64,000 nt of DNA, from the NCBI RefSeq assembly GCF_003991405.1, contig NZ_RPEN01000159.1:248001-312000 (forward strand), read 5' to 3'. The notes below the pieces were generated by a model. It did not search any database. It worked only from the letters and a program-made list of their open reading frames with translations, and was not told the DNA's origin. The DNA is from Pseudorhodobacter sp. E13. GTDB lineage: Bacteria > Pseudomonadota > Alphaproteobacteria > Rhodobacterales > Rhodobacteraceae. Below are positions 25,751-34,764 of this stretch, piece after piece; within the stretch, counting starts at the first letter, position 1; each line of letters begins with the position of its first letter. Made by a program: the position numbers and the translations under genes.

Positions 25751-27247
25751 TTACCAGCCGACAAGAAACAACGTGATCGCCGGGAACGCCACCAAAATCG
25801 CCACGCGCAAAATGTCAGAACCCACAAAGAACAACACCGCCTTGTAGGTTTCCATCATCGGGGTTTTGCGGTCCATTGTATTGATGATGAACAGATTCAT
25901 CCCCACCGGCGGGGTAATCAGCCCCACCTCCACCACGATCAGCACCAAGATGCCGAACCAGATTGCGGTTTGCTCAAGGTTGATGCGCGCCAATGCGCCG
26001 TCATTCACCCCGCGCAGGCCCAGCGCGCGGATTTGCTCAGGCGAAAGCTCTGCGCCCTGCGCCAATACCGCCTGCACGCTGTTCAGCATATCAGGGGCCA
26101 GCGACAGCCCGCGCGCCAAAGCCTCGGTGGCGCGGGCGGCATGCAGGTCCGCCATTGTGATAAAACCGAAATCGAGGCCCTGCACCACAGGCCAAAAGAT
26201 CGGGATTGTCAGCAGGATCATCGACAGGCTGTCCATCAGGCAGCCCAGCAACAGGTAAAACACCAAGATCAGCACCAGCACCAACCACGGGCTGAACCCT
26301 TGCTCCACCACCCAAGCGGAGATTTCCTGCGGCACTTGGGTCAGCGCCAGAAAGCCATTGTAAAACGCCGCCCCCAGCACGATGAAAAAGATCATCGCGG
26401 TGGATTTTCCGGTAACCAGAAAGCTTTCGGCCAAGCTGTCACGCGTCAGCCCGCCTTTGGCCCAAGCGATGAAACCGGTGCCAAAGGCGCCAATCGCCGC
26501 GGCTTCGGTCGGGGTAAAGATGCCGCCGTAAATCCCGCCCACCACGGCGACAAACACCAGCAAGACGGGCCAGACCTCTAGCAAGGCGGCAAAGCGCGCG
26601 GCATAGGGCACCCGCGCGCGCAGCCCCGCCGAGGCCGGATACAGCCGCACATAAACCGAAATCACCAGCACATAGCCCAGCGCCGCCAGCAGCCCCGGCA
26701 AAAAGGCAGCAAGGAACAGCTTGGCAATATTCTGCTCGGTCAGGATGGCATAGATCACCAGCACCACCGAAGGCGGGATCAGAATACCCAATGTGCCCCC
26801 CGCCGCCAAAGTCGCCGTGGAAAACCCGCCAGCATAGCCATGCGCCCGCAGTTCTGGCAGGGCCACCCGCCCCATCGTGGCCGCTGTGGCAAGTGATGAT
26901 CCGCAGATCGCGCCAAACCCGGCACAGGCCCCGATAGCCGCCATGGCCACCCCGCCCCGGCGATGCCCCAACCAGCTTTCCGCCGCCTTGAACAGCGCTT
27001 GCGACAGCCCGCCCAGCGTGGCGAACTGGCCCATCAGCAAAAACATCGGCACGATAGACAGCGAATAGCTGGAAAACGTGGTGAAGGTTTCAGATTTCAA
27101 ACGGGCAAAAGCAGCGGCAGACCCGCCCCCCACCAGCATCATCCCCACCAGCCCGGCCAGAAACATCGCAAGCCCGATGGGCACGCGCAGAAAAATCAGC
27201 GCCATCAGCGCCGGAAAGGACCACAGGCCGATTGCCAGATCGCTCAC
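25751..27247 (-). CDS. dctM: TRAP transporter large permease (DctM) with an inserted soluble loop
   Basis: A 498-residue DctM-type permease with the expected series of hydrophobic helices, the LGCLMDSLSMILLTIPIFWPV motif and VVEVGLITPPVGMNLFII near the C-terminus. Between these two motifs lies an insertion of about 60 mostly hydrophilic residues (ADLHAARATEALARGL through RINLEQTAIW) that standard DctM proteins lack. It energises uptake with a cation gradient together with the small subunit DctQ. The ATG overlaps the dctQ stop. No substrate can be inferred from the permease. Confidence 0.88.
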   Translation of the reverse strand: MSDLAIGLWSFPALMALIFLRVPIGLAMFLAGLVGMMLVGGGSAAAFARLKSETFTTFSSYSLSIVPMFLLMGQFATLGGLSQALFKAAESWLGHRRGGVAMAAIGACAGFGAICGSSLATAATMGRVALPELRAHGYAGGFSTATLAAGGTLGILIPPSVVLVIYAILTEQNIAKLFLAAFLPGLLAALGYVLVISVYVRLYPASAGLRARVPYAARFAALLEVWPVLLVFVAVVGGIYGGIFTPTEAAAIGAFGTGFIAWAKGGLTRDSLAESFLVTGKSTAMIFFIVLGAAFYNGFLALTQVPQEISAWVVEQGFSPWLVLVLILVFYLLLGCLMDSLSMILLTIPIFWPVVQGLDFGFITMADLHAARATEALARGLSLAPDMLNSVQAVLAQGAELSPEQIRALGLRGVNDGALARINLEQTAIWFGILVLIVVEVGLITPPVGMNLFIINTMDRKTPMMETYKAVLFFVGSDILRVAILVAFPAITLFLVGW

Positions 27248-27828
27248 GCTTCGGTCCCTTCCACGGGCAAGAGCGCACGGCCCGTGACGGCTTCGGCCAT
27301 CCGCATCAGCGCCACATAGACCGCCACAAGGGCAGCAACGACAGCAGCAGTCAGGCTAAGCGCATAGGCCCACCACAGCGGAAACTGCAACAGAAAGGTC
27401 GTCTGCCCAGACCGCAGCTCGCTCTGCATGCCTGCGCCAAGCTGCACCGCGATCAGCACCAGAACGGCGGCAAAGACCACCTCGGTCAGCGCGCGCAAGA
27501 TGCGATCAGCGCGCGGCGGCAATCGGTTGGCGAACATATCCACCGCCGCATGGCCCGATTTGATCTGGCACAGCGGCAGAAAGGCGAAAATGGCAAAGGC
27601 GATACCGGCCTCGATCAACTCAATATCGCCTTTCACCGGGCCGATGCCGGCATCCAGCAAGGCCTGCGCCGTGCCCGCAAACAGATCGCGGGCCAGCATT
27701 CCATGCAGCAGATCGCTTGCCTTCCGGCCCAGCACCGAAAGGCAGGTCAGCAGAACCAAGGCCACCAGCATGGCCCCGCCCAAATAGGCAAAGACCCGTG
27801 CAAGGGTTTGAAAAAAGCGCTGCATCAA
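27244..27828 (-). CDS. dctQ: TRAP transporter small permease (DctQ)
   Basis: A 194-residue membrane protein with four hydrophobic segments, of DctQ type. The C-terminal half carries FLLQFPLWWAYALSLTAAVV, the FP.WWAY pattern typical of the family. It lies between dctP (22 bases) and dctM (ATGA overlap), the usual order P-Q-M. It forms the membrane complex with DctM. Confidence 0.87.
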   Translation of the reverse strand: MMQRFFQTLARVFAYLGGAMLVALVLLTCLSVLGRKASDLLHGMLARDLFAGTAQALLDAGIGPVKGDIELIEAGIAFAIFAFLPLCQIKSGHAAVDMFANRLPPRADRILRALTEVVFAAVLVLIAVQLGAGMQSELRSGQTTFLLQFPLWWAYALSLTAAVVAALVAVYVALMRMAEAVTGRALLPVEGTEA

Positions 27829-27849
27829 GGCCCCTTTTGCGCCACAGCC

Positions 27850-28893
27850 CTATTGCTTGGCTTGGTATTCATCCATCAAGGCGCGGGCCTCATCAATCAG
27901 GGCTTGCCCGTCAATCCCCTTGCCATGCATTTCCGCCACCCAAGAGGCGTAAATCGGCTGGACCAAAGGCAGCCATGTCTGCGCGGCCTCGTCCTTGCTG
28001 ATGGTGATGATGGTGTTGCCACGATCCACCGCGACCTGACGCGCAGGTGCATCGGCATCCGATTGCACGCCGCCCGCAAACACCGAAAACTCCAAGCCGG
28101 AATTCTGGTCGATCACGGCTTTCAGATCATCGGGCAGGGCTTCATAGACGCCTTTGTTCATCGCCAGCACAAAGGTCACGTTATACAGCGCCGGGCCTTC
28201 GAATTCGGTGTGATTGCCCACCAGTTCCGGCACCTTCAGCGACCCCGTCACCTCCCACGGGATGGTCGCACCATCAATCACGCCTTTGGACAAGGCTTCG
28301 GGCACCGCAGGCACCGGCATGCCCACCGGCTCCGCCCCCAGCTTTTCCAACAACGTGTTGACCATGCGCGAGGCCCCGCGGATTTTCATGCCTTGCAGAT
28401 CGGCAGGGGTTTCGACCGGATCAGCCGTATGGAACAGGCCCGGCCCATGCACCCAAGTGCCCAGCACATGCACATCTTTGAACTCGGTATCCTTCATATG
28501 GGCATCAAACAGCTTCCAATAGGCATAGGAGGCCGCGCGCGCATCCGACACCATGAAAGGCAGCTCCAACACTTCGGTCGACGGGAAACGACCCGGCGTG
28601 TAGCCGACCACCGTCCAGATCACATCGGCCACACCGTCAATCGCCTGATCCAGCAATTCCGGCGGGGCACCGCCCAACTGCATGGAAGGAAAGCGATCGA
28701 CCTTGATCCGCCCGGCCGAGTCGCGCTCGACGTTATCGGCCCAGACATCGAGGATCAGCTTTGGCACATTGGCCTGCGCGGGCAAAAACTGGTGCAGCTT
28801 CAGCGTCACCTCTTGTGCCAAGACCTGCGTGCCCGCCAAGGCCGCAAGCGCCATGCCGCCCAGCGCCCCCAAGATCATTCGCCGATGTGTCAT
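27850..28893 (-). CDS. dctP: TRAP transporter periplasmic substrate-binding protein (DctP)
   Basis: A 347-residue extracytoplasmic solute receptor. The N-terminus THRRMILGALGGMALAALAG ending near VLAQ is a signal peptide with a twin-arginine flavour (RRMIL). The DctP-family pattern is clear in LKLHQFLPAQANVP and DLQGMKIRGASRMVNTLLEK, where the Arg of KIRGASR normally binds a carboxylate, or here possibly a sulfonate group. GGGAGAGAC precedes the ATG. The ligand is unknown. Rhodobacter imports taurine through a TRAP system (TauKLM), so taurine is a candidate, but no TauR box is seen upstream. Confidence 0.85.
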   Translation of the reverse strand: MTHRRMILGALGGMALAALAGTQVLAQEVTLKLHQFLPAQANVPKLILDVWADNVERDSAGRIKVDRFPSMQLGGAPPELLDQAIDGVADVIWTVVGYTPGRFPSTEVLELPFMVSDARAASYAYWKLFDAHMKDTEFKDVHVLGTWVHGPGLFHTADPVETPADLQGMKIRGASRMVNTLLEKLGAEPVGMPVPAVPEALSKGVIDGATIPWEVTGSLKVPELVGNHTEFEGPALYNVTFVLAMNKGVYEALPDDLKAVIDQNSGLEFSVFAGGVQSDADAPARQVAVDRGNTIITISKDEAAQTWLPLVQPIYASWVAEMHGKGIDGQALIDEARALMDEYQAKQ

Positions 28894-29124
28894 CCCAGTC
28901 TCTCCCCATATGAGATTGTTTGCTTGTTTCTCGGGCATTTCACCCGGCCCCCACACTGAATTTGCGACATGCCAGCGCCGTTTCGCGGAGTTTTTTATCC
29001 TTTTTCCGCCCGAAAGCGGGGTTTTCAGTGCGGCAAGGTGATGCCACGAAATGACACGGTTTCAAAGCCCCGAAAAGGCATATCCGCGCGGGATCTTTTG
29101 TCCATTTGGCAAAATACCGGGGCG

Positions 29125-29559
29125 CTACAGCTTTGCCAAAATCACCAAAGCCTGCCGCAAGGCCTGATCCTGCGCAGGCGAAAGCCCTGCGGTCAGTTGG
29201 CGGTCAAACACCTGCGCCTGCGCGTGTAAATCGGCATAGGCGGCGCGGCCCGCTGCGGTCAGCGCCAAAACCTCGGCGCGGCGATCCTGTGGCACGGTGC
29301 GGCGCTGCAAAAACCGTCGCCCCTCCAGCTTGGCGACGGCGCGGCTGACCTTGGTTTTATGCAACCGCCCCCGGTCGCACAGCGCCTTTGCCGTCATCTC
29401 GCCATAGCGGCCAAGGTGAAACAGCACCCGCCATTCGGTGCGCAACATGCCATAGCGGGTTTTGTAAAGCGTCTGAAAGCCAAGGCTGGCCTGTTCCGCC
29501 GCCTGATTCAGCAGATAGGGCAAAAACTGCTGCAAATCGAAATCTGACTCGCTGGGCAT
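29125..29559 (-). CDS. MarR-family regulator divergent from hmgA
   Basis: A 144-residue winged-helix regulator of MarR type: RTEWRVLFHLGRYGEMTAK, the recognition region LHKTKVSRAVAKLEGRRFLQRR and the wing QDRRAEVLALTAAGR are typical. The gene is divergent from hmgA with a 73-base gap that holds an inverted repeat, so control of homogentisate breakdown and of itself is likely. A phenolic ligand would be expected but is not shown. Confidence 0.82.
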   Translation of the reverse strand: MPSESDFDLQQFLPYLLNQAAEQASLGFQTLYKTRYGMLRTEWRVLFHLGRYGEMTAKALCDRGRLHKTKVSRAVAKLEGRRFLQRRTVPQDRRAEVLALTAAGRAAYADLHAQAQVFDRQLTAGLSPAQDQALRQALVILAKL

Positions 29560-29578
29560 CGGGCGACAAATCCCTTGT

Positions 29579-29596
29579 TAGTTACATTTTCAACTA
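29579..29596. promoter_or_regulatory. Inverted repeat in the marR-hmgA gap
   Basis: TAGTTacattttcAACTA: 5-base arms and 8-base spacer, with AT-rich flanks. It sits midway between the divergent starts and is of the size bound by MarR dimers. Confidence 0.5.
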
Positions 29597-29632
29597 TTAT
29601 CCGAAAAGCACCTGTCCCGAAAGGCCACCCCC

Positions 29633-30976
29633 ATGACCAAGCTGCATTCTGCGCCAAGCCCTGTTGGCACCACACCCGGTTATATGCCCGGCTTTGGCAA
29701 TGATTTCGAAACCGAGGCGCTGCCCGGTGCGCTGCCACAGGGCATGAACAGCCCGCAAAAATGCAACTACGGTCTTTATGGCGAACAGCTTTCCGGCACC
29801 GCTTTCACTGCGCCAAGCCACCAGAATGAACGGACATGGTGCTACCGCATCCGCCCTTCGGTCAAACACACCGGGCGCTTTGCCAAAATTGCCCTGCCCT
29901 ATTGGAAAACCGCGCCTTGCGTGGACCCGGATGTCATCAGCCTTGGTCAATACCGATGGGACCCGGTTCCCCATTCCGATGCCGCGCTGACGTGGCTGAC
30001 AGGCATGCGCACCATGACCACGGCAGGGGATGTGAACACCCAAGTGGGCATGGCCAGCCATATCTATCTGGTCACGCAAAGCATGGTGGACAGTTATTTC
30101 TTCTCGGCGGATTCGGAACTGCTGGTGGTGCCGCAGGAAGGCCGTTTGCGCTTTTGCACCGAATTGGGGGTGATAGACCTTGCCCCGCAGGAAATCGCCA
30201 TCCTGCCACGCGGGCTGGTCTATCGGGTAGAGGTGCTGGACGGCCCCGCGCGTGGCTTTGTCTGTGAAAACTACGGGCAGAAGTTTGATCTGCCGGGGCG
30301 CGGACCCATCGGGGCCAATTGCATGGCCAACCGCCGCGATTTCAAAACCCCCGTGGCCGCGTTTGAAGATCGCGAGGTGCCCAGCACCGTGACGGTGAAA
30401 TGGTGCGGGCAGTTCCACGAAACCCGCATCGGCCATTCGCCGTTGGACGTGGTGGCATGGCACGGCAATTACGCCCCGGTGAAATATGATCTGACCACCT
30501 ATTGCCCGGTCGGTGCCATTCTGTTTGATCACCCGGACCCGTCGATCTTTACCGTGCTGACCGCGCCGTCAGGGGTGGAAGGCACCGCGAATATCGACTT
30601 TGTGCTGTTCCGCGAACGCTGGATGGTGGCGGAAAATACCTTTCGCCCGCCGTGGTATCATAAGAATGTCATGTCGGAACTGATGGGCAATATTTACGGC
30701 CAATATGATGCCAAGCCCAAAGGTTTCATCCCCGGTGGCCTAAGCCTGCATAACATGATGCTGCCCCACGGCCCCGACCGCACCGCCTTTGAAGGTGCCA
30801 GCAATGCCGACCTGCAACCGCACAAGCTCGACCATACCATGAGCTTCATGTTCGAAACCCGTTTCCCGCAACATCTGACGCCTTTCGCCGCCAAGGAAGC
30901 CCCGTTGCAGGATGACTACATCGACTGCTGGGCCGATCTGGAAAAGAAATTCGACGGCACGCCGGGCAAGAAGTAA
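29633..30976 (+). CDS. hmgA: Homogentisate 1,2-dioxygenase
   Basis: A 447-residue iron dioxygenase that opens the ring of homogentisate to maleylacetoacetate in tyrosine/phenylalanine breakdown. The N-terminus has [20 protein letters not shown] and [20 protein letters not shown], and the iron-site region has [13 protein letters not shown] and [11 protein letters not shown], all diagnostic, and the length is standard. The gene is divergent from a MarR regulator. The later pathway genes (maleylacetoacetate isomerase, fumarylacetoacetase) are not adjacent. Confidence 0.97.
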   Translation: MTKLHSAPSPVGTTPGYMPGFGNDFETEALPGALPQGMNSPQKCNYGLYGEQLSGTAFTAPSHQNERTWCYRIRPSVKHTGRFAKIALPYWKTAPCVDPDVISLGQYRWDPVPHSDAALTWLTGMRTMTTAGDVNTQVGMASHIYLVTQSMVDSYFFSADSELLVVPQEGRLRFCTELGVIDLAPQEIAILPRGLVYRVEVLDGPARGFVCENYGQKFDLPGRGPIGANCMANRRDFKTPVAAFEDREVPSTVTVKWCGQFHETRIGHSPLDVVAWHGNYAPVKYDLTTYCPVGAILFDHPDPSIFTVLTAPSGVEGTANIDFVLFRERWMVAENTFRPPWYHKNVMSELMGNIYGQYDAKPKGFIPGGLSLHNMMLPHGPDRTAFEGASNADLQPHKLDHTMSFMFETRFPQHLTPFAAKEAPLQDDYIDCWADLEKKFDGTPGKK

Positions 30977-31058
30977 GCCCGCTCAATCGCTCTTTTCTTT
31001 TGCCACCGCCGGGCGTTAGGGTGCAGCGCAAAGACATGCTGGGCCGCAGGGAAGTGAT

Positions 31059-31931
31059 ATGAACAACAATCTGCGCGGCAGCCTGATGATGATTGCCGCG
31101 ATGGCAGGCTTCGCGGTGGAGGATATGTTCCTGAAAACCGCTGCCCGCCAAATCCCCGTGGGCCAGATTTTGATGATCTTTGGTGCGGCGGGGATGGTGG
31201 GGTTTGCAATCCTTGCCAAGGCGCAAGGCGCACGGCTGCTGAACCCCGCGATCCTGTCTGCCCCGATCCTGATCCGCGCGGTGTTTGAGGTGATGGGCCG
31301 CCTGTTTTACACCTTGGCGATTGCGCTGACGCCGCTGTCCTCGGCTTCGGCCATCTTGCAGGCCACGCCTTTGGTTGTGGTCGCGGGGGCGGCGCTGGTG
31401 TTTGGCGAAAAGGTCGGCTGGCGGCGCTGGTCGGCGATCATGGTGGGGTTTGTCGGCGTCATGGTGGTGCTGCGACCGGGGCTTGCGGGCTTTACCCCGC
31501 TGTCGGTGCTTGCCGTGCTGGGGATGCTGGGCTTTGCCGGGCGTGATCTGGCCACGCGGGCCGCCCCCAAGACCCTGTCCAACCTGACGCTGGGTGTTTA
31601 CGGCTTTGCGATGATGGTGCCCACCGGGGCTGTGCTGCTGGCATGGACGGGGGGCGCGGTCTGGCCAGATGCGCCCACCAGCATTGCCCTTGCGGCGGCC
31701 ACCCTGTTTGGCGTTGCAGGCTATTACGCGCTGACCGCCGCGATGCGCGTCGGCGAGGTATCGGTCGTGACGCCGTTCCGCTACACAAGGCTGGTGTTCG
31801 CGCTGATCCTTGGCGCGCTGGTCTTTGCGGAACGCCCCGATGCCGCCACGCTGATCGGCAGCGCGATCATCGTCGCCTCAGGCATTTACACGCTGCTGCG
31901 CGGGCGCAAAACTTCCGGGGCCACAGCATGA
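31059..31931 (+). CDS. EamA/DMT-family membrane transporter
   Basis: A 290-residue integral membrane protein with about ten hydrophobic segments in two similar halves, the EamA (RhaT-like) arrangement. LTPLSSASAILQATPLVVVAG in the first half and AAMRVGEVSVVTPFRYTRLV in the second are typical of the family. Substrate unknown; members export amino acids or metabolites. GGAAG precedes the ATG. The stop overlaps the next gene (ATGA). Confidence 0.82.
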   Translation: MNNNLRGSLMMIAAMAGFAVEDMFLKTAARQIPVGQILMIFGAAGMVGFAILAKAQGARLLNPAILSAPILIRAVFEVMGRLFYTLAIALTPLSSASAILQATPLVVVAGAALVFGEKVGWRRWSAIMVGFVGVMVVLRPGLAGFTPLSVLAVLGMLGFAGRDLATRAAPKTLSNLTLGVYGFAMMVPTGAVLLAWTGGAVWPDAPTSIALAAATLFGVAGYYALTAAMRVGEVSVVTPFRYTRLVFALILGALVFAERPDAATLIGSAIIVASGIYTLLRGRKTSGATA

Positions 31932-32731
31932 CACAAGATCTGACACGCTACACCGCCGCCAACCGCGCCGCATGGGATGCTTCGGCCCCGGCGCATGCCG
32001 CAACGCCGGAATGGGCGGCACTGGTGCAGGCGGCAAGCCAGCCGGGGTTTTCCACCTTCGATGCCTGCCTGGCCGAGACGCTGCAAGCCCTGTCGCTGCA
32101 AGGCAAAACGGCGGTGCAAATCGGCTGCAACAACGGGCGGGAACTGCTGTCGCTGGCGCATTTCGGCGCGCGGCCCCGCTTGGGCATCGACCAATCCGCA
32201 GGGTTTTTGGCACAGGCGGCGCAACTGGCCCGCGCCGCGCAGTCTGATTGCCAATTCCTCTGCGCCGATATCTATGCCCTGCCCGAAAACACCCCGCGCG
32301 GCCATGACCTCGCGCTTATCACCATCGGTGTGCTGAACTGGATGCCCGACCTGCCGCGCTTTTTTCAGATTGTGGCCGGGCTGATGGCGGCAGGCGGCCA
32401 GTTGGTGATTTATGAAACCCACCCCATCCTTGATATGTTCGACCCGGATGCACCCGACCCGTTTGCGCCCGTGCGGTCCTATTTTCAGGCCGAACCACAG
32501 GTGTTTGACGATGTCATCACCTATGACGGCACAGACGCAGGCAAGGGCGCGCGGTCTTATTGGTTCGCGCATCCGATGGGGGCGATAGTGACGGCCATCG
32601 CAGCGGCGGGCCTGCGGATGGAACGGCTGACCGAACACCCCCATTCCAACCGAGAGGTGGATTACGACCGCTACGAAGGCCAGACCGCGCAATTGCCGCT
32701 GTGCTACACCCTGATCGCCCGCAAGCCGTAA
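31928..32731 (+). CDS. SAM-dependent methyltransferase
   Basis: A 267-residue class I methyltransferase. TAVQIGCNNGRELLSL is the glycine-rich SAM-binding motif I, LGIDQSAG the acidic motif II, and DLALITIGVLNWMP the motif before strand 4. The substrate is not known. It is translationally coupled to the EamA transporter. The RYTAANRAAWD start is typical of small-molecule methyltransferases of the UbiE/Methyltransf_25 group. Confidence 0.75.
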   Translation: MTQDLTRYTAANRAAWDASAPAHAATPEWAALVQAASQPGFSTFDACLAETLQALSLQGKTAVQIGCNNGRELLSLAHFGARPRLGIDQSAGFLAQAAQLARAAQSDCQFLCADIYALPENTPRGHDLALITIGVLNWMPDLPRFFQIVAGLMAAGGQLVIYETHPILDMFDPDAPDPFAPVRSYFQAEPQVFDDVITYDGTDAGKGARSYWFAHPMGAIVTAIAAAGLRMERLTEHPHSNREVDYDRYEGQTAQLPLCYTLIARKP

Positions 32732-32742
32732 GGTGTTTCGCC

Positions 32743-33186
32743 CTATTCCCGGCCTTTGCGCGCGTTCATCTGCCCCAGCCGCACATGGCGCAGCGCCTCA
32801 ACCAGCAGCGCGGTCAACAGGCCAAAGTTCAAAAGCCCATTCGCCGCCGCCATGCCCGATAGCAATCGCCATTCCTGCGGCAACAACACATCGCCAAAGC
32901 CAAGCGTGGTAAAGCTGACCAGCGAAAAATAGACCGAGGCCTCCAGCGTGATGAACACGCCCAAGGCGTAAAAGGCCAAGGCCCAGATCCAGACGCCTGC
33001 CGTGATGATCCCCAGCACCACAAAAGACACACCCAGCATGACCAGCAGCAGCTTGGGGCGGTGTGGCTCTCGCACCAGCCAACGGTGGCTGCGGGCAAAC
33101 CCCATCTCCATCGCCAGAATTCCGGCGCCACCCACGGCAATCGACAGCAACATCAACCCGGTGCCAATGGCGATCTGCAAGAACAT
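32743..33186 (-). CDS. Two-helix ion-channel-like membrane protein
   Basis: A 147-residue membrane protein with four hydrophobic segments. The last two flank a pore-loop-like stretch [16 protein letters not shown], where TLGFGD stands for the potassium filter TVGYGD, so it is of Ion_trans_2 type. Ion selectivity may differ because of the Leu and Phe in the filter. The ATG at 33186 follows AAAGGGG; the frame extends upstream without a plausible start. It is divergent from smpB. Confidence 0.7.
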   Translation of the reverse strand: MFLQIAIGTGLMLLSIAVGGAGILAMEMGFARSHRWLVREPHRPKLLLVMLGVSFVVLGIITAGVWIWALAFYALGVFITLEASVYFSLVSFTTLGFGDVLLPQEWRLLSGMAAANGLLNFGLLTALLVEALRHVRLGQMNARKGRE

Positions 33187-33252
33187 TCCAACCCCTTTGC
33201 CAAACGCCGCCATCTGGACAGTCGGCGCGCCAACCCCTATCTGGGGTGCACC

Positions 33253-33726
33253 ATGGTAAAACACAGCGACCCCAATTCCAAACTCATTGCCGAAAACCGC
33301 CGCGCGCGGTTCGATTTCGCTATCGAAGATGATATCGAGGCGGGCATCATGCTTTTGGGTTCAGAAGTAAAGTCCTTGCGGCAAGGCGGTTCCAATATCG
33401 CGGAAAGCTATGCCAGCGTCGAAGATGGCGAGCTTTGGCTGATCAACGGCTATATTGCCCCCTATCTGCAAGCAAAGACATGGGGCCATGAAGAACGCCG
33501 CAAACGCAAGCTGCTGGTGTCGCGCAAGGAACTGTCGCGCCTGTGGAATGCGACCGCCCGCGAAGGCATGACCATCGTGCCGCTGAAAATGTATTTCAAC
33601 GAGCGCGGGATGGTCAAACTCAAGCTGGGGATCGCCAAGGGCAAAAAGAATGCCGACAAGCGCGAAACCTCGGCCAAGCGCGACTGGGATCGCCAGAAGG
33701 CCCGTCTTTTGAAGCAAAACCGCTAA
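33253..33726 (+). CDS. smpB: SsrA-binding protein
   Basis: A 157-residue partner of tmRNA in ribosome rescue. [20 protein letters not shown] and [20 protein letters not shown] are diagnostic, and the basic C-terminal tail ([16 protein letters not shown]) fits the decoding-centre tail. The ATG at 33253 is the family start; upstream in-frame sequence overlaps the divergent channel gene. Confidence 0.96.
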   Translation: MVKHSDPNSKLIAENRRARFDFAIEDDIEAGIMLLGSEVKSLRQGGSNIAESYASVEDGELWLINGYIAPYLQAKTWGHEERRKRKLLVSRKELSRLWNATAREGMTIVPLKMYFNERGMVKLKLGIAKGKKNADKRETSAKRDWDRQKARLLKQNR

Positions 33727-33876
33727 GGCACATCCTGCGAGGCGTTGCGCAGGGCGGCCCCGCGCGGCACCGGCTTTCGCCAAGCTGCGACCCCAAGGCC
33801 ACTGGTTTTGCCGTCTCCAGCCTTGCCTCATACGGCTTATCCGATATACCCAACGTATTGCTGCAAGGAGCCACAG

Positions 33877-34737
33877 ATGACCCCCGCCCCGCAAGACGAC
33901 CCGAAAACGCTGGTCTCCACCGACTGGCTGGCCAAACACCTCAAAGACCCCGATCTGCGGGTGATTGATGCGTCTTGGCACATGCCGGCAACGGGCCGCG
34001 ATGCGCTGGCGGAATATCATGCCGCCCATATTCCCGGTGCGCGCTTCTTTGATATCGACGAGATTTCGGACCATCGGTCAGAGCTGCCACATATGGCCCC
34101 CCCGGTGGAAAAATTCATCAGCCGGATGCGGGCGATGGGTGTGGGTGACGGGCATCAGGTTGTGGTCTATGACAGCACCGGGCTGTTTTCGGCGGCCCGC
34201 GTCTGGTGGACCTTTCGGCTGATGGGCAAAACCGACGTGGCGGTGCTGGATGGTGGTTTGCCGAAATGGCAGGCCGAAGGGCGCGAAATCGAAGATATGC
34301 CCCCCGTGGTGCGCGACCGCCATATCACCGTGCAGCGCCAATCCGGCTTGGTGAAAGATGTCACGCAAGTCGCCTCTGCCTCCAAACTGCTGGAAACGGA
34401 AATCGTGGATGCCCGCGCCGCCGCCCGCTTCAAGGGCGAAGTGGCCGAGCCCCGCCCCGGCCTGCGCGCAGGCCACATTCCGAATTCGAAAAACCTGCCC
34501 TTTGCCGAGTTGCTGAACCCCGATGGCACGATGAAAACGCCGCCCGCCCTGCGCACAGCCTTTGAGGCGGCAGGGGTGGACCTGTCCAAACCCGTGATCA
34601 CGACCTGTGGGTCCGGCGTTACGGCGGCGATCCTGTCGCTGGGGCTGGAACGCATCGGCCACCGCAATCACGCGCTTTACGATGGCTCTTGGTCGGAATG
34701 GGGCATGTATGATGACCTGCCCATCGCCAAAGGCTGA
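33877..34737 (+). CDS. sseA: 3-mercaptopyruvate sulfurtransferase
   Basis: A 286-residue tandem rhodanese. The active-site loop CGSGVTAA (Cys244) is the mercaptopyruvate sulfurtransferase form, not the CRKGVT of thiosulfate sulfurtransferases. The N-terminal inactive domain has VIDASWHMP and HIPGARFFDID, and the second domain has GHIPNSKNLPF. It transfers sulfur from 3-mercaptopyruvate to an acceptor. AAGGAG lies six bases before the ATG. The following aminotransferase gene (27 bases on) could supply mercaptopyruvate from cysteine. Confidence 0.92.
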   Translation: MTPAPQDDPKTLVSTDWLAKHLKDPDLRVIDASWHMPATGRDALAEYHAAHIPGARFFDIDEISDHRSELPHMAPPVEKFISRMRAMGVGDGHQVVVYDSTGLFSAARVWWTFRLMGKTDVAVLDGGLPKWQAEGREIEDMPPVVRDRHITVQRQSGLVKDVTQVASASKLLETEIVDARAAARFKGEVAEPRPGLRAGHIPNSKNLPFAELLNPDGTMKTPPALRTAFEAAGVDLSKPVITTCGSGVTAAILSLGLERIGHRNHALYDGSWSEWGMYDDLPIAKG

Positions 34738-34764
34738 CCCTGCAATCTGTTGAAAGAAGACCCC

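Noticed and set aside
23006-26581. A plus-strand open frame of nearly 1200 codons across tpa, the aminotransferase and dctM
   Set aside because: It is antisense to three well-supported genes, its translation is rich in His, Arg and Gln as expected for an antisense frame in GC-rich DNA, and it shows no domain.
25751-28893. Naming the TRAP genes tauK, tauL and tauM
   Set aside because: Position near tpa is suggestive, but no TauR box precedes dctP and the linked aminotransferase suggests another substrate.
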